Assembly: GCA_945859605.1 (NCBI GenBank)
Contig: OX243814.1
Coordinates: 17,292,350 to 17,356,349 of the forward strand
Origin: Lumbricus rubellus
Taxonomy: Eukaryota > Annelida > Clitellata > Crassiclitellata > Lumbricidae
Direction: 5' to 3'
Length of the DNA: 64,000 nt
This document shows positions 25,767 to 37,366 of this stretch, piece by piece. Below the pieces are notes generated by a model. That model was given only the letters and a program-made list of their open reading frames with translations, was not told the DNA's origin and ran no database searches. Position 1 is the stretch's first letter. Every line of letters begins with the position of its first letter. The position numbers and the translations under genes were made by a program.

Positions 25767-25861
25767 TGCATGCATGCATACATACATAATTGTGTATGAA
25801 TGTATGTATGTATGTGTCTATGTATGTTTGTTTGAATGTATGCATGTATGCATGCCTGCAT
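25767..25861. repeat. Spacer of the giant palindrome: CATA/TGTA microsatellite
   Basis: About 95 nt of CATG/CATA/TGTA repeats separate the two arms. Immediately outside it, GAGCCC...TTAGAGAGC sequence mirrors on both sides. Confidence 0.75.
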
Positions 25862-26066
25862 GAGCAGTTAGAGAGCCCGTTGATGATGGTTCCTATTAAG
25901 AGCCGTTCCCTACTATTGCGCGGATACTGATTCGCAGTTGCACCGACGCGTATGGAAAGGACTTGCTCAGGATCCCTACGCGGCGGCTTCACGTGAATTC
26001 GAACCCACAACCTTCCAGTTCATAGACACACCGAACATACCTCTACACCACAGCGCCCTAAGATGT
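25862..26066 (-). mobile_element. tRNA-derived SINE, right copy at palindrome centre
   Basis: Reverse-orientation partner of 25546-25760. Read on the minus strand it has the A-box TGGTGTAGAGG and GGTTCGAATTC. Confidence 0.8.
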
Positions 26067-27111
26067 AGTGCTTCAGTAGGATGGTACTGTCAGCATCTGC
26101 ATAAGAACGGCAACTGCCTCAGCCTATGTCGTTGTCCGAGAGCGCAGGTAGGTCCTAAATTGCGAGCACGGTGCTTGGGTTTCGGAAGACCATTGGAAAG
26201 TCCCGATCGAGTTCTGTATTGAACGAGGTACATCGACAAACGGGAAAAGATCACGTGTCCGACAAATAGGATATATGGATTGATGAATATGCATATAGTG
26301 GAACGTGATCTGATGACCATAAACTTTAGCTTTCATACCATGGATGATTGCATTAATTTTGTCAATATGGAGATCAGAAGTTTTGAGCTATTTGTCATTC
26401 ATTAACTTACTTACGTGGAACATAGTCCATCCCGTGCAGATCTGCAGATCGGGCAACGCATCGTCTCCATTCTTCTTTCCATTAACTAATCGATATAATT
26501 ATTCGGTCACCGCCTGTAAAAAAACAGCGATAATTACTACGGTCATCCTTGCATCAATTTCGATAACAGACAAAACCGTTCTAAAAAAGCTTTCAAGCTA
26601 GTTTCATTGATTTAATAACGGAGTCAGACCATTAATGTAGATGCGCGTATAATGACAACGACCGATATTGCAGCATTAGGCTGAGTTGCACTGTGCAAAT
26701 AAGGACCAGTACAACTTAACAAGACTCGGTCGAAACGTCATTATTAGCCTATGTTCATCCAAGGTAATACATTAGACGTTGGATGTTCCTATACAACACT
26801 ATAGCTGGAACAGCAGAACGACGTCGATGGGAAGTAAATAAAGAAGCTGAATATAAATTTGAGACCGGCATGACAGAAACAGAAGTAACGCTTTTACAGG
26901 AAACGACGACAGAGTACAGGTACTTCGGAATGATGTAAAGGTAGTGCGGCACGTTTCTCTCAGTTTGTAGAAGGCATAGACTACAGACCTATTATAAGCA
27001 TAGAGGAAAACTCAGCAGATACATCCGGACAGTGATATAGATGAGGAACAAAACCAGCTGCTGGACAAGCACAGTATTTTACGATGAAAAAACAATTGTG
27101 CAGATAGAGTA

Positions 27112-28650
27112 ATGGCAACTGAAATTCGTCAGGAGCTGCGACGTTTTGCAGAGACGACGACAATCAAAGGCGTTAGTCGGACAGTCAGAGCTGAGAGGAG
27201 AATTGTCCGAGTCTTCTGGATGGTAGCGCTTGTCTCCTGCTTTGGCGTTCTCCTCTATCAGATTTCAGCCGTGGCCATCAGCTACTCCAGATTCAACGTC
27301 ATCAGAAACTCTGGTGTCGAATTCAAAGACCCCGAATTTCCCGATGTTACCGTCTGTAGTCTCTTTCAGCTGTCTGATCTCGACCACCTAGAAAACTATG
27401 CGGCTTTTCTGGGGGACATTGACGCAATTGAACACTACAACACATTCGACTTCAAGCCTTACGGCGATCGTGTGTGGCCTTATCTAAGAGCAATCCCCAC
27501 CTTCAACGTTTTTACCGCAGTGTTATCTGAACCCCCAAACTCGGCACAGAACATTTCTTTCCAGTGTCTGTCATACAGGTGGGACCTCTATCAGTCTAGC
27601 CAATGCAACTCTAGTTTTAGGCTGGTTCCGCCCCTTCAGTGGTGTCAGACCATCAGCAGTGGCACAAAGTCGCGTGTTACAGCAGCGATCAGTTTGCTGC
27701 TTTTCATCAACGCACTCAAGACAAATGTCGTCGACATCTTCAACTCATGGATCCGTTTCTCGCGTACGACCGGAGTAAGCGTCATGGTCCACCCGAGAGG
27801 AACTCTTCCGAATCCACTGACGGCAATCTCAGTTTCCCCCGGAACGGAGACGACCATTTTCCTCAAGCAGACCGACTCAACACATCTCCCATCCCCCTAT
27901 GGTAACTGTACCAAGGATCACAACCTCCACCCTACAAGACCCAATTCGCTCGTCTACGACGTTGCTTCCTGTCTATCCCTGTGCCGTCAACGTCAGATGA
28001 TTGAGACATGCGGCTGCATCGATCCTTATATGCTGTTCGCCGAAGAAGAACTTCGTCTGGGGAATCACTCGTTCTGCAACAACATCACTGGTTCGCTGAG
28101 AGCAAACCCAGATGTTGTCGCAGATTCGGTTAACAACGAAATTCTCCAACTCACCTGTATGTGGGCGTTCATAGCCGACGAAACTAGATGCGATTGTCGA
28201 CCTCTTTGCTCTGAGACAACGTATGAAACGACGGTGTCGACAGTATCCAACTGGCCGAAGCTGAACAACCAGTTGAGCTTCTACGAACAGTTCCTTAGAA
28301 ACATTCCTGAATTCTCCGTTTATGAAGAAATCTCTCGAGCGAAGGCATCTGGAAACCTGACCTCCGAAGGGGTTCTGGAACGGCTTCGAAGGATAAACCT
28401 GATTGAAGAGAACTTCCTGCAGGTCTTCGTCAGGTTCGACCAGAAGATCGTCCATCTCGTGACTGACGTTCCAACGATCACCTGGGAAACACTGGCTTCC
28501 AATCTCGGAGGATCATTCAACCTCTGGCTTGGCATCTCCGTCCCAACTGCGGCAGAAATAATCGAACTCACTTATTCGCTGGTGGTGATTTGGTGGCAAC
28601 GCAAGAAACCAGCTGCAGTGAAACCAGACAAGATTGTGGGCCAGAAATGA
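27112..28650 (+). CDS. DEG/ENaC-family sodium channel, copy C (intact, 512 aa)
   Basis: Epithelial sodium channel/degenerin superfamily subunit: trimeric, plasma membrane, gated by ligand, proton or force depending on member. It is a single uninterrupted frame. Cytosolic N-terminus with TTTIKGVSRT; TM1 about residues 34-56; post-TM1 motif FPDVTVCSL at 76-84; a large Cys-containing extracellular loop with C-D-C-R-P-L-C at 360-366; TM2 region LASNLGGSFNLWLGIS at about 461-476 with the Gly-Ile-Ser selectivity filter; short basic tail. The gating His-Gly motif of the family reads Lys-Gly (K19-G20). Length is normal for the family. Without introns it could descend from a retrocopy, though the tandem unit moved as DNA. 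The activating stimulus cannot be told from sequence. Confidence 0.92.
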   Translation: MATEIRQELRRFAETTTIKGVSRTVRAERRIVRVFWMVALVSCFGVLLYQISAVAISYSRFNVIRNSGVEFKDPEFPDVTVCSLFQLSDLDHLENYAAFLGDIDAIEHYNTFDFKPYGDRVWPYLRAIPTFNVFTAVLSEPPNSAQNISFQCLSYRWDLYQSSQCNSSFRLVPPLQWCQTISSGTKSRVTAAISLLLFINALKTNVVDIFNSWIRFSRTTGVSVMVHPRGTLPNPLTAISVSPGTETTIFLKQTDSTHLPSPYGNCTKDHNLHPTRPNSLVYDVASCLSLCRQRQMIETCGCIDPYMLFAEEELRLGNHSFCNNITGSLRANPDVVADSVNNEILQLTCMWAFIADETRCDCRPLCSETTYETTVSTVSNWPKLNNQLSFYEQFLRNIPEFSVYEEISRAKASGNLTSEGVLERLRRINLIEENFLQVFVRFDQKIVHLVTDVPTITWETLASNLGGSFNLWLGISVPTAAEIIELTYSLVVIWWQRKKPAAVKPDKIVGQK

Positions 28651-29283
28651 AGACATTATGGTGGCATAAACTCTAAAAGTTAAATTGCAATTTGTTCATG
28701 TATTGTGTTAGTCAGGTTGAAAAACATTCTATTTATTGTTAAATCGAATGAAAGTTGCACGCTTTTCATTGTTTACTATTCGCCTTCGAACTGACCTTGC
28801 AACACCGCCAATTGATATTTACGAGTAACGAAGCAATTCGCATCCAAATTTTTTAATTCTGATGTACTGATGATTGAAATTCTTCGATCCCACCCCCATC
28901 CGATTAAGGCGTTTCCGGAGTAAATGTTTTGAAGGGATCTACCACGCCATTCAAGTATTCTAAACTAATAATTTGCAACGTTGGACATGACCTTTTGATC
29001 TGAGTGAATAGGCTACTTAAATAGCGCAACAGTCTTGGTTAAGAAAATTTCATACCACATCTGCTTTGGCACGCATCCTAGTTGATGGTAGAAATATATT
29101 GCCGCATCGTGTGCGACTGTGCGGTTGGATTCGAATCCGAATCTTCTCCTTTTCACCGCCTTTCTCCTCTGCAGGCAACAACCGACAATCATTCGATGAT
29201 GCAGAGTGTGCGAAGGGCGGTGTCACCGTTTCTGTGATCGAAAGCAATTAACATCAGCATACATGTATTTGAACATAACAGTA

Positions 29284-29284
29284 C

Positions 29285-29375
<91 letters not shown>

Positions 29376-29440
29376 AAAATATAAAAATAATAAAATAAAT
29401 AAATAATAATAATAATAATAAATAATAATAATAATAATAA
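29284..29440. repeat. AAT trinucleotide microsatellite
   Basis: (AAT)n with an interruption near 29370-29405. It is the counterpart of 22040-22375 in the left arm. Confidence 0.95.
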
Positions 29441-30976
29441 TGACAATTTCTATGGAGCCCTAATACAGCACATGCCGTTACAAAGGCGCCTCTACAAAAC
29501 ACAAACGTAATCAGTCAAAGGTATGCCTTAGAAACATTTATATTATGTGTTCAGTCAAGATTCGAGATGTGTATACTCTATCGGAGTCCATATGGCCTAC
29601 ACATAGGCCTAGATGCAGCTCTATGAATTGGGCGCTCCTATTCAATTCCTCTGTACAGTTGCGAGACTTCTCAGACTTCAAGCTTGAACTTCTGAGACCT
29701 CCGTTAAAATGAAGTTCTTCAGTAGGATGGATAATGTCAGGAGTATGGCAATCTGGATTACGACGACTGAGTCAAGTCCTGTCGCAGTCACATAAGTCTC
29801 CCTTTCGAGCACGATGCTTGGGCTCCGGAAGACAAGGACCATCGGAAAGTCCCGATCGAGTACCGTATAGTGAATGAGATCCCTTGAAGAATAGAAAAAA
29901 TCACATGACCGACCAATAGGTCACATAGATTAGAAGAGTGGATCTGATGACCATAAACTTTAGCTTTCAAACACTGCAGAAGGAAAAGCATTAATTTTGT
30001 CAACGCGGAAACCAGATTTTTTGCGCTATATGCCATTCCATTAACTAATCGATATAAGTATTTGGTCATCGCCTGTAAAAACACGTGATGATTACTACGG
30101 TCGTCCATGCATCAATTTAATTCACTTAGACAAGACAGTTCTCAAATAAAACGCTTTGAAGCCGTAGTTTAATTGATTTTATACCGGAGTCCGGCCATTA
30201 AGGGTAGATGTGCATAATGGCAACGACCGATATTGGTGCATTAGGCTGTGTGACTAAGTCAAACTAATTATGGGAACTGTATTTACCAAGGCCGGTCGAA
30301 GTGTTGTTATTATTATGGTCGTTCAAGGCAACACATTGAAAGCTAGATATTACTTAAGTCTATATAGCAGGAGCAGCAAAACGACGTCGATGTCTACGGA
30401 AGGTAAATAAGAAATTGAATATAAATATCAAACTGGCATGACTGCAACAGGAGAATAAGCCTACACTCGTACAGCTAACAGCTACAGAGTAGGCTACATG
30501 GACTTCGGAATGATGCAAGGTAGTCAGGTTCGTTTCTATCAGTTTGTAGTAGTTCAGGTGCACTCGATTTACTGTGAGCGTTGGCAGCCGTAGTCTGACA
30601 TCGAAAGCAGGTTACAATTAAACCATTCCAAGCAGCAGAGTCATAGGGCTTACACAGAAGCAGTCCACGTCAAGTATTAGGCCTATGGATAAGCAGTGTA
30701 AAAAGATGTTTGTGTCGGTCTAAAATTAACTGTTTCGACAGAATAAATATCTGCATCCAGAGCTGGTCAAGCATAATCAGTCTAGAGAGTAGTAAGCAAA
30801 TACCGTACCAAGAAAGAGTTTGCCTACACTACAGATGAGCCTATGCATACGCATAGAGGAAATTCAGAAGACACATCTGGGAAGAGCCATACATAAGGAA
30901 CTACTCTTAGAAAAAGGACAGCAGACTATTTACGAGCTATAGGGAATAATAAAAATAATTGTTCTGAAGGACGGCT

Positions 30977-32515
30977 ATGGCAACTGAAATTCGTCAGGAG
31001 CTTCGACGATTTGCAGAGACGACGACAATCAAAGGCGTCGGTCGGACAGTCAGAGCTGAGAGGAGAATTGTCCGAGTGTTCTGGATGGTGGCGCTTGTCT
31101 CCTGCTTTGGCGTTCTCCTCTATCAGATCTCAGCCGTGGCCATCAGCTACTCCAGCTTCAACGTCATCAGAAACTCTGGAGTCGACTTCAAAGACCCCGA
31201 ATTTCCCGATGTTACCGTCTGCAGTCTCTTTCAGCTGTCTGACCTCGACCAGCTAGAAAACTATGCGGCTTTTCTGCGAGACATTGATGCGATGAAACAA
31301 TACGCCACATCGGATTTCAAAAAGTACGGCGATACTCTATATGCATATCTAAGGGCAATTCCGATCTACAACGTTCATACCGCAGTTTTACCTGAACCTC
31401 CAAACTCGACACAGAACATTTTGTTCCAGTGTCTCTTGTACAATTGGGACCTCTATGGGGCTAACAATTGCAACGCTCATTTTCGGCTGGTACCGCCACT
31501 TCAGTGGTGCCAGACCATCAGCAGTGGGGTAGAGCCACGTTTCCCCGCAGCGATCAGCATGCTACTTTTCATCAACGAACTCAGGACAAACGTCTTCGAC
31601 ACCTTCGACTCTTGGATTCGCTTCTCGCGTACGACCGGAGTAAGCGTCATGGTCCACCCGCGAGGAACGCTTCCGAATCCACTGACGGCAATCTCAGTTT
31701 CCCCTGGAACAGAGACGACCATTTTCCTGAAGCAGACGAACTCAACTCATCTCCCCTATCCCTATGGTAACTGTACCAAGGAGCAGAACCTCGACCCTAC
31801 AAGACCCAATTCACCCGTCTACGACGTTGCTTCCTGTCTATCCATGTGCCACCAGCGTCAGATGATTGAGGCATGCGGCTGCATCGATCCTTATATGCTG
31901 TTCACCGAAGAAGAACTTCGACTGGGGAATTACACGTTCTGCAACAACTTCACCGATTCTCTGAAAGAAAACAAAGATGTCATCGTCGAGTCGGTTAATC
32001 GTGGGCTGCGCCAGACTATCTGCTCGTGGTATTTCCATGCCGACGAAACTAGATGCGATTGTCGACCTCTTTGCTCTGAGACTAAGTATGAAACAACGGT
32101 GTCGACAGCATCCAACTGGCCGAAGCGGACCAACCAGTTGAGCTTCTATGAACAGTACCTTAGCAACATTCCTGAATTCTCAGTCTATGAAGTTATCGCT
32201 CGAGCGAAGGCATCAGGAAATCTGACTTCCGAAGAGGTTATGGAACAGCTTCGAAGGGTACACCTGATCGAAGAGAACTTTCTGCAGGTCTTCGTCAGGT
32301 TCGACCAGAAGATCGTCCATCTCGTGACTGACGTTCCAGCGATCACCTGGGAGACACTGGCTTCCAATCTCGGAGGATCTTTCAACCTCTGGCTTGGCAT
32401 TTCCGTCCCAACTGCGGCAGAAATCATCGAACTCACTTATTCGTTGGTTGTGATTTGGTGGCAACGCAAGAAACCAGCTTCAGTGAAGCCAGACAAGACT
32501 GTGGGCGAGAAATGA
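30977..32515 (+). CDS. DEG/ENaC-family sodium channel, copy D (intact, 512 aa)
   Basis: Same architecture and length as copy C: MATEIRQELRRF start, Lys-Gly in place of His-Gly at 19-20, TM1, FPDVTVCSL, CDCRPLC at 360-366, TM2 with LGISVPTAAEIIEL and a basic tail. N-terminus, TM1 and TM2 are nearly identical to C. Differences cluster in the loop at about residues 100-205 (IDAMKQYATSDFKKYGDTLY) and 328-356 (KENKDVIVESVNRG), so ligand sensing may have diverged. Its arm partner is copy A. Upstream sequence matches the flank of A in reverse orientation to about 29500; downstream sequence matches the flank of C to about 33235. Confidence 0.92.
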   Translation: MATEIRQELRRFAETTTIKGVGRTVRAERRIVRVFWMVALVSCFGVLLYQISAVAISYSSFNVIRNSGVDFKDPEFPDVTVCSLFQLSDLDQLENYAAFLRDIDAMKQYATSDFKKYGDTLYAYLRAIPIYNVHTAVLPEPPNSTQNILFQCLLYNWDLYGANNCNAHFRLVPPLQWCQTISSGVEPRFPAAISMLLFINELRTNVFDTFDSWIRFSRTTGVSVMVHPRGTLPNPLTAISVSPGTETTIFLKQTNSTHLPYPYGNCTKEQNLDPTRPNSPVYDVASCLSMCHQRQMIEACGCIDPYMLFTEEELRLGNYTFCNNFTDSLKENKDVIVESVNRGLRQTICSWYFHADETRCDCRPLCSETKYETTVSTASNWPKRTNQLSFYEQYLSNIPEFSVYEVIARAKASGNLTSEEVMEQLRRVHLIEENFLQVFVRFDQKIVHLVTDVPAITWETLASNLGGSFNLWLGISVPTAAEIIELTYSLVVIWWQRKKPASVKPDKTVGEK

Positions 32516-33235
32516 CGACAATGTGGTGACATCTGTCTAACTCAAAATACAACTCGTTGGATATTGTGTGTGTTTTTACAAAGTTGAAACTAATTTATAA
32601 TTGAAACTATTGAATGTAAGTTGCATACTCATCATTGTTTACTGTTCACCTTGACCCGACCTTGTCAAACCGCTTATTGACATTTAGAGATTAATAATGC
32701 AATTTGCCTTCATTGTCATTCATTTTGATTCACTGATCATTGGAACTTGTTTGTTATCGTTGTTTGATAAGAACTTACAGGCTACAGCATGATCTCAACT
32801 TTAACTGCATAACACTGGATTTAACTTATTAGGCAGAGCTCATACCATTACAACATGAGACATCTTGTTATGGATTTGTCTGCGTATGTGTGATATGTCT
32901 GTTGATGTAAAAATTTAGCATAAACATTCGATTCAGATTAATTATTTTGTGTTACCGTTCTTCTGCCCCGAAAATGACTTATTATATATTTCCCCCAACC
33001 TGACTGAGGCGCATCCGTAGTGAGGTACGGTACGGTACCTTTGAAGAATTCCGCCACGCCATTCAAATTCCTCAATAATTGAATTGCGATGTGGAAAGTC
33101 ATAACGCTGATGCCATTATAAAAATAATGACCACACATGATCACATCTAAGTGACTACTTAAATAGAGCAGCAGTCAGGGTGCAGAAAATTTCATTGCAC
33201 CAAATCTGTTTTAATACGCATCCTAGTTGACATGC

Positions 33236-33782
33236 ATGCGGCTGTTGATTAGAGGCATGATACCCTCTTTGCCTTGTTTGACGTGAGCGTGGCCTTTCCT
33301 ATAGTAGGCCTACTGCCGACCATGCCATTCTTCTAAAGCTCCTTGAAACGTGTATTGTAGTCCGCCTTTCAGGTCCATCTGGTCCAGGTTCTTTTTTGGT
33401 CGTCGATTCCTTCGCTCTGCCACACAAGTCATGGTAACCTGGATTCCCTCTTGTTCGAACTTTCACATGTGCATAAGAAGTTCGCTGTGGTCGGTCCAAG
33501 CCAATTTTTTAAACTTGTAATATAGGCTTACTTCGATTAGCAGATAATTATAACTAATTTTCAGATCAATTTATATGCATGTTTCGCTATCTTCACCTAC
33601 TGTTAACTTTATGGGTTTTTTTTCGGGGAGATACACATGACCATACAATGGATCATTACAAAAAACTATATTAAACTATCGCAATGGTGTTCCATTATGG
33701 GATGAAGCTATAGTGAGGAGGCTAAGGTCCAAAAAAGGAGGGCATTGTTCATCTTGTGGATAAATTTTTTACAGCTTCAGGA
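33236..33782. other. Intergenic, no feature recognised
   Basis: Sequence between the end of the right palindrome arm and the next MITE. No conserved frame was seen. Confidence 0.5.
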
Positions 33783-34135
33783 CAGTGGTGTAGTGGAGGG
33801 GGAACGCGGGGGAACGCCGTTCCCCCACTTTTTTCCACGGGGGAACGCGCGTTCCCCCACTTTTTTCCAGGGAGGAAACAAAAATTCAAGATTCACAGTT
33901 TCAGCTGCTTACTTACTGGAGCCTTTCGCAGTTTCGCAGATATATTTATATATGTGTTCAATGGCTTGTAAATAAAAGCTAATGGCAAATGAAAATAGTA
34001 CAGTAGTACAGTAGTAGGCCTACTGTAATAACAATAAATTAATAATTGAGAAAAAAATTGTAAGCCTATATATGAAGCGTTCCCCCACTTCATTTTTTGC
34101 GTTCCCCCACTTCATTTTTTAGGACTACACCACTG
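33783..34135. mobile_element. hAT MITE 4 (353 bp) with 8-bp TSD
   Basis: TIR CAGTGGTGTAGT and its complement are flanked by perfect 8-bp duplications cttcagga (33775-33782 and 34136-34143). Subterminal GTTCCCCCACTT words repeat at both ends. Confidence 0.9.
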
Positions 34136-34239
34136 CTTCAGGATAAACATTATTTTAAAACTTGGTATGACTCGATCGGTTTTCCGGGTTGTTCACCTGA
34201 TGATACTCCAGACCAAAGGTGATTGTTGGAAAATTCTCA

Positions 34240-34515
34240 CAAAATGGAAGTCGGATTGATGAAAATATTTTGATCAATATTAGAAGTGGGATCGATGAAA
34301 AGATTCTTTATAAAATTGGAGCTGGATCTGTTTGATCCAGCTCCAATTTTATCAAGAATCTTTTAGGCCAACGTGTTATTCAAGTAGAAACTGGACTGAT
34401 AGAAATAGTTGTCGCATAAATAGAAGCTGGATTGATGAAACGACTGTTTGTCTAAATGGAGGCTGGATTGATGAAAAGGATTCATGTCAAAGTAGAAGTT
34501 GGACTGATGGAAAAT
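34240..34515 (+). repeat. 36-bp minisatellite, in-frame 12-aa period
   Basis: Units of the form TAGAAGCTGGATTGATGAAA recur with a 36-bp spacing (34385, 34421, 34457, 34493), with diverged units before them. Since 36 is a multiple of 3, the array keeps a 61-codon frame with repeating RSWIDE-type units; this is probably not a gene. Related units occur at 13079-13170 and 15430-15480. Confidence 0.8.
34298..34364. repeat. 31-bp hairpin within the minisatellite
   Basis: Arms 34298-34328 and 34334-34364 pair with a single mismatch around a 5-nt loop TGTTT. This marks a head-to-head inversion in the array. Confidence 0.9.
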
Positions 34516-34696
34516 AATTACGCTGTGCGTAGCGATTAATTTAGAACGGTAAAGCAACCCGGAAAAGCCAAGTCTTACGCGCTAAATCGATAAATTGTCC
34601 ATTTTACATCGACAATAGGGCCTATACGACAATTTAGCAACGTAAACAGCGGTTTTACGGATTTCAGAAATCCGACATTAATTCCATGGCTTAGTA

Positions 34697-34842
34697 ATAG
34701 TAAGCGGGTCCCTATGTGTTGGTTAGGGTCCGGTTAGGCATCGTGAGGGTCGGTTAGGGTCAGGTTAGGCATCGTGAGGGTCGGTTAGGGTTAGGAATAG
34801 GGTTAGTGCAGTCATTCATTAACATAGGGACCCGCTTACTAT
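34697..34842. mobile_element. MITE with TTAGGG-like interior
   Basis: A perfect 21-bp TIR containing AGTAAGCGGGTCCCTATGT encloses about 100 nt of GGTTAGGG/GGTTAGGCATCGTGA repeats. TSD is unclear. Confidence 0.75.
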
Positions 34843-35874
34843 AACTATGCCAATTCCATCTCACAAATTAGGATTTCGTGGATTCACTAAGCACTCAAAA
34901 AACAGGTTAACTTAATCCCTTCCCTGCAGGGGTTATTTTAACGTGCAGCTGGACACAAAGTGTGTAGTTGGAAAACGAATTTGTGCAGTTGAAAATCAGG
35001 TTTTGTGCAGTTACTTTTTTACAAACAATCGCATAAACAATGTAAGTAGCTAATAATTTTAATTAAACTAATTGTAACAAACAAGATTATAAGACATTTT
35101 TGCCGTGAATTTAACTTTAAATTTCTATTGCCAACTCTATTGGCATAAAATACAAGAAAACAAGTCTAGAGATAAAGACATGGCATATTCAAACAAGCTG
35201 TCTGATGCAAGCCAAATAACGCTTAGCTTAGTTGCTGTTTACATCACAGAATAAAGCTTTCTTTATTCTGTGGTTTACATCATCGTATTACGTGAACTTT
35301 TTTAATATACTGTAGTGCCTAATAGGCCTACTATTAATTATTATATGGTTAATGGTTATAATGTTATTATTTACTATCATAATATAAGGCACAATCCTGC
35401 TAAAATGAGAATAACTTACTGCTAATATTTGTACAAATACTACTTTTGTACAACTGAATGGCTTCTCACCAGTGGTATCCTTCAAATTTTAAACTGTAAA
35501 ATTTCAAAATGTTTGGTCCTACTATTTGAACATATAGTAAAACCTAAAAACAACATCATTACTACACATGCATGGCTACCTGAATTTGGTACCGGTAGTT
35601 TATTAGTTCTTGGTTGGTTTGTGTACCATTAAATATGATTTCAGAAAGTACGTCCTGGTCAGCAATTCAGGACCATCTTGGGAAATAGGGTTAAACTGAT
35701 ATAGTGCTGAAAAGTCTGCTTATATAGGCTACTATTATATTCATGTCTGCATTTATTCATTAGAATAACTCAGCAACTGGAGAACTGAGCTGCTGAACTC
35801 GATACATAAAGATTTTTGTGTGTAATAATAATAGTATATATATAGGTCGCAAAGGTTTGTCAGTCACTCATTAA
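34843..35874. other. AT-rich intergenic stretch
   Basis: No gene or repeat is recognised here. Confidence 0.5.
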
Positions 35875-36175
35875 ATTGAGTAAAGCGGGGAGGAGACCCG
35901 ACCGACGACTCCAATTGGAGCGTAGACTCGGAACCGACCTGGGCTGGCGAATCAAAGTCCACCGTGCCCACCTTCTCGTGGTGCGACCTGTTAGTAACCT
36001 TTCCGTATGGAAGGGTGAACGAACGGGCACGGATGGCAAACAGGGGGAAGGCAATGGCAAACCACCCCTTATCTTCTGCCAAGAAAATTGAAATGATGTA
36101 TCCAAAGAGTACAACTGGAGAGGATACATCAGGGATATCGCCAGAGCTGCAGAAGCTGACGGCACCAGGTGACCA
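35875..36175 (+). mobile_element. Candidate SINE with RTE/BovB-like tail
   Basis: A GC-rich head (GGAGGAGACCCGACCGACGA) leads to GGGAAGGCAATGGCAAACCA and TCTGCCAAGAAAAT. The latter words resemble the 3' ends of RTE-clade LINEs and their SINEs as I recall them. The boundaries are estimates. Confidence 0.45.
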
Positions 36176-36224
36176 GGTGATATATATATTGAATCCTAAA
36201 AGACTTTTTTATCAGTACTGAATA

Positions 36225-36606
36225 GTCTAATGGAGTTATTTTGCTAAAATGGCACCTTAAAAGGGTACCATTATAGAGTGGAAATAGCCCCATCCCAAAT
36301 ATTTGTCACGTACGTGTTGCTTATATTTATTGAAGTATTAGCCCACTCTTATAAGCACTGAAAAGACAGGTATTTTGTTAAGATGACACCTTAAAATGCT
36401 ACCAGTGCAATGTGGAAATTCAAAAAGTTTCTGATGAGGCTCTGAAAAGTACAGGTATTTTGTTAAGATGACACCTTAAAATGGTACCATTGCAATGTGG
36501 AAATTCAAAAAGTTTCTGATGAGGCTCTGAAAAGTACAGGTATTTTGTTAAGATGACACCTTAAAATGGTACCATTGCAATGTGGAAATTCAAAAAGTTT
36601 CTGATG
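36225..36606 (+). repeat. 85-bp tandem repeat, about four units
   Basis: Two units with period exactly 85 (CTGAAAAGTACAGGTATTTT at 36442 and 36527), a near-identical one at 36358 (84 bp) and a more diverged first unit. Each holds CACCTTAAAATGGTACCATT. Confidence 0.85.
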
Positions 36607-36799
36607 GGGAGGGGCACATCCCCTCCCCATACCCCTCCCCTACCAGTCTCGGTGCTGCGTGCCTCACGAGAGTCCTTCGTACACTCGATTGTCTCCCTCC
36701 CAGAAATCTGATTTCCACCCAGCAGATGGGGACTAGATTAAACACTGCTCTTTGTGGAAGCAGGTTTATAAACTTAGCCAGTTACATTATCGTAATAGT

Positions 36800-36833
36800 G
36801 ACAATAATATTAATAATAATAACATAATAATAA

Positions 36834-36892
<59 letters not shown>
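36800..36892. repeat. AAT microsatellite
   Basis: (AAT)n directly upstream of the LINE fragment. Confidence 0.95.
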
Positions 36893-37366
36893 CCTGGTCA
36901 GGGGGGAAATACTTGGCGTGGGATGCCACCATCGTTCATACGTGTGCCGCCTCGTACATAGCCCACCCGAACGGTTTGGTCGGGCCTGCATCAGTGCAGG
37001 CGGCCATCCGCAAAGAACAAAAATACGGAGGCCTGCCCACTTCCTACATCTTTCAGCCGGTGGCCATAGAGACATTGGGTCCGCTCAACCCGTCGGCCTC
37101 AGACTTCATTAATGAAATTGGCAGCCGCATCTCTTCAATCAGTGGTGACAGACGTGAAGCCTCTTTTCTTTTTCAACGTCTGTCCATTTGTATCCAACGC
37201 TTCAACCTGGTCGCTTTCAAAGGCACTTTTGCCTCACACCCTGAAGACGAGGCCTGACCCACCAGACATACATTCTTCCATTAATAATAGTCCATAAGTC
37301 CCTGGGGGAATGAAGTACCTCAGGGCAAAAAAAAAAAAAAAAATAATAATAATAATAATAATAATT
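36893..37366 (+). mobile_element. LINE 3' end: terminal ORF fragment plus A-rich tail
   Basis: The frame to 37257 reads KYLAWDATIVHTCAASYI, PVAIETLGPLNPSASDFI and SFLFQRLSICIQRFN, resembling the conserved extreme C-terminus of a common invertebrate LINE ORF2. It is followed by about 70 nt of 3' UTR, a poly(A) run and (AAT)n at 37328-37366. It is severely 5'-truncated. Confidence 0.65.

Noticed and set aside
34332..34517. 61-codon frame with RSWIDE repeats
   Set aside because: It is the 36-bp minisatellite read in a multiple-of-three period; no start context or flanking exon.
34697..34842. Telomere end or telomeric tract
   Set aside because: The TTAGGG-like units are irregular, short and enclosed by inverted repeats, so a MITE is the better call.
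36225..36606. CRISPR-like regular repeats
   Set aside because: Units are contiguous 85-bp tandem repeats without unique spacers, in an animal genome.
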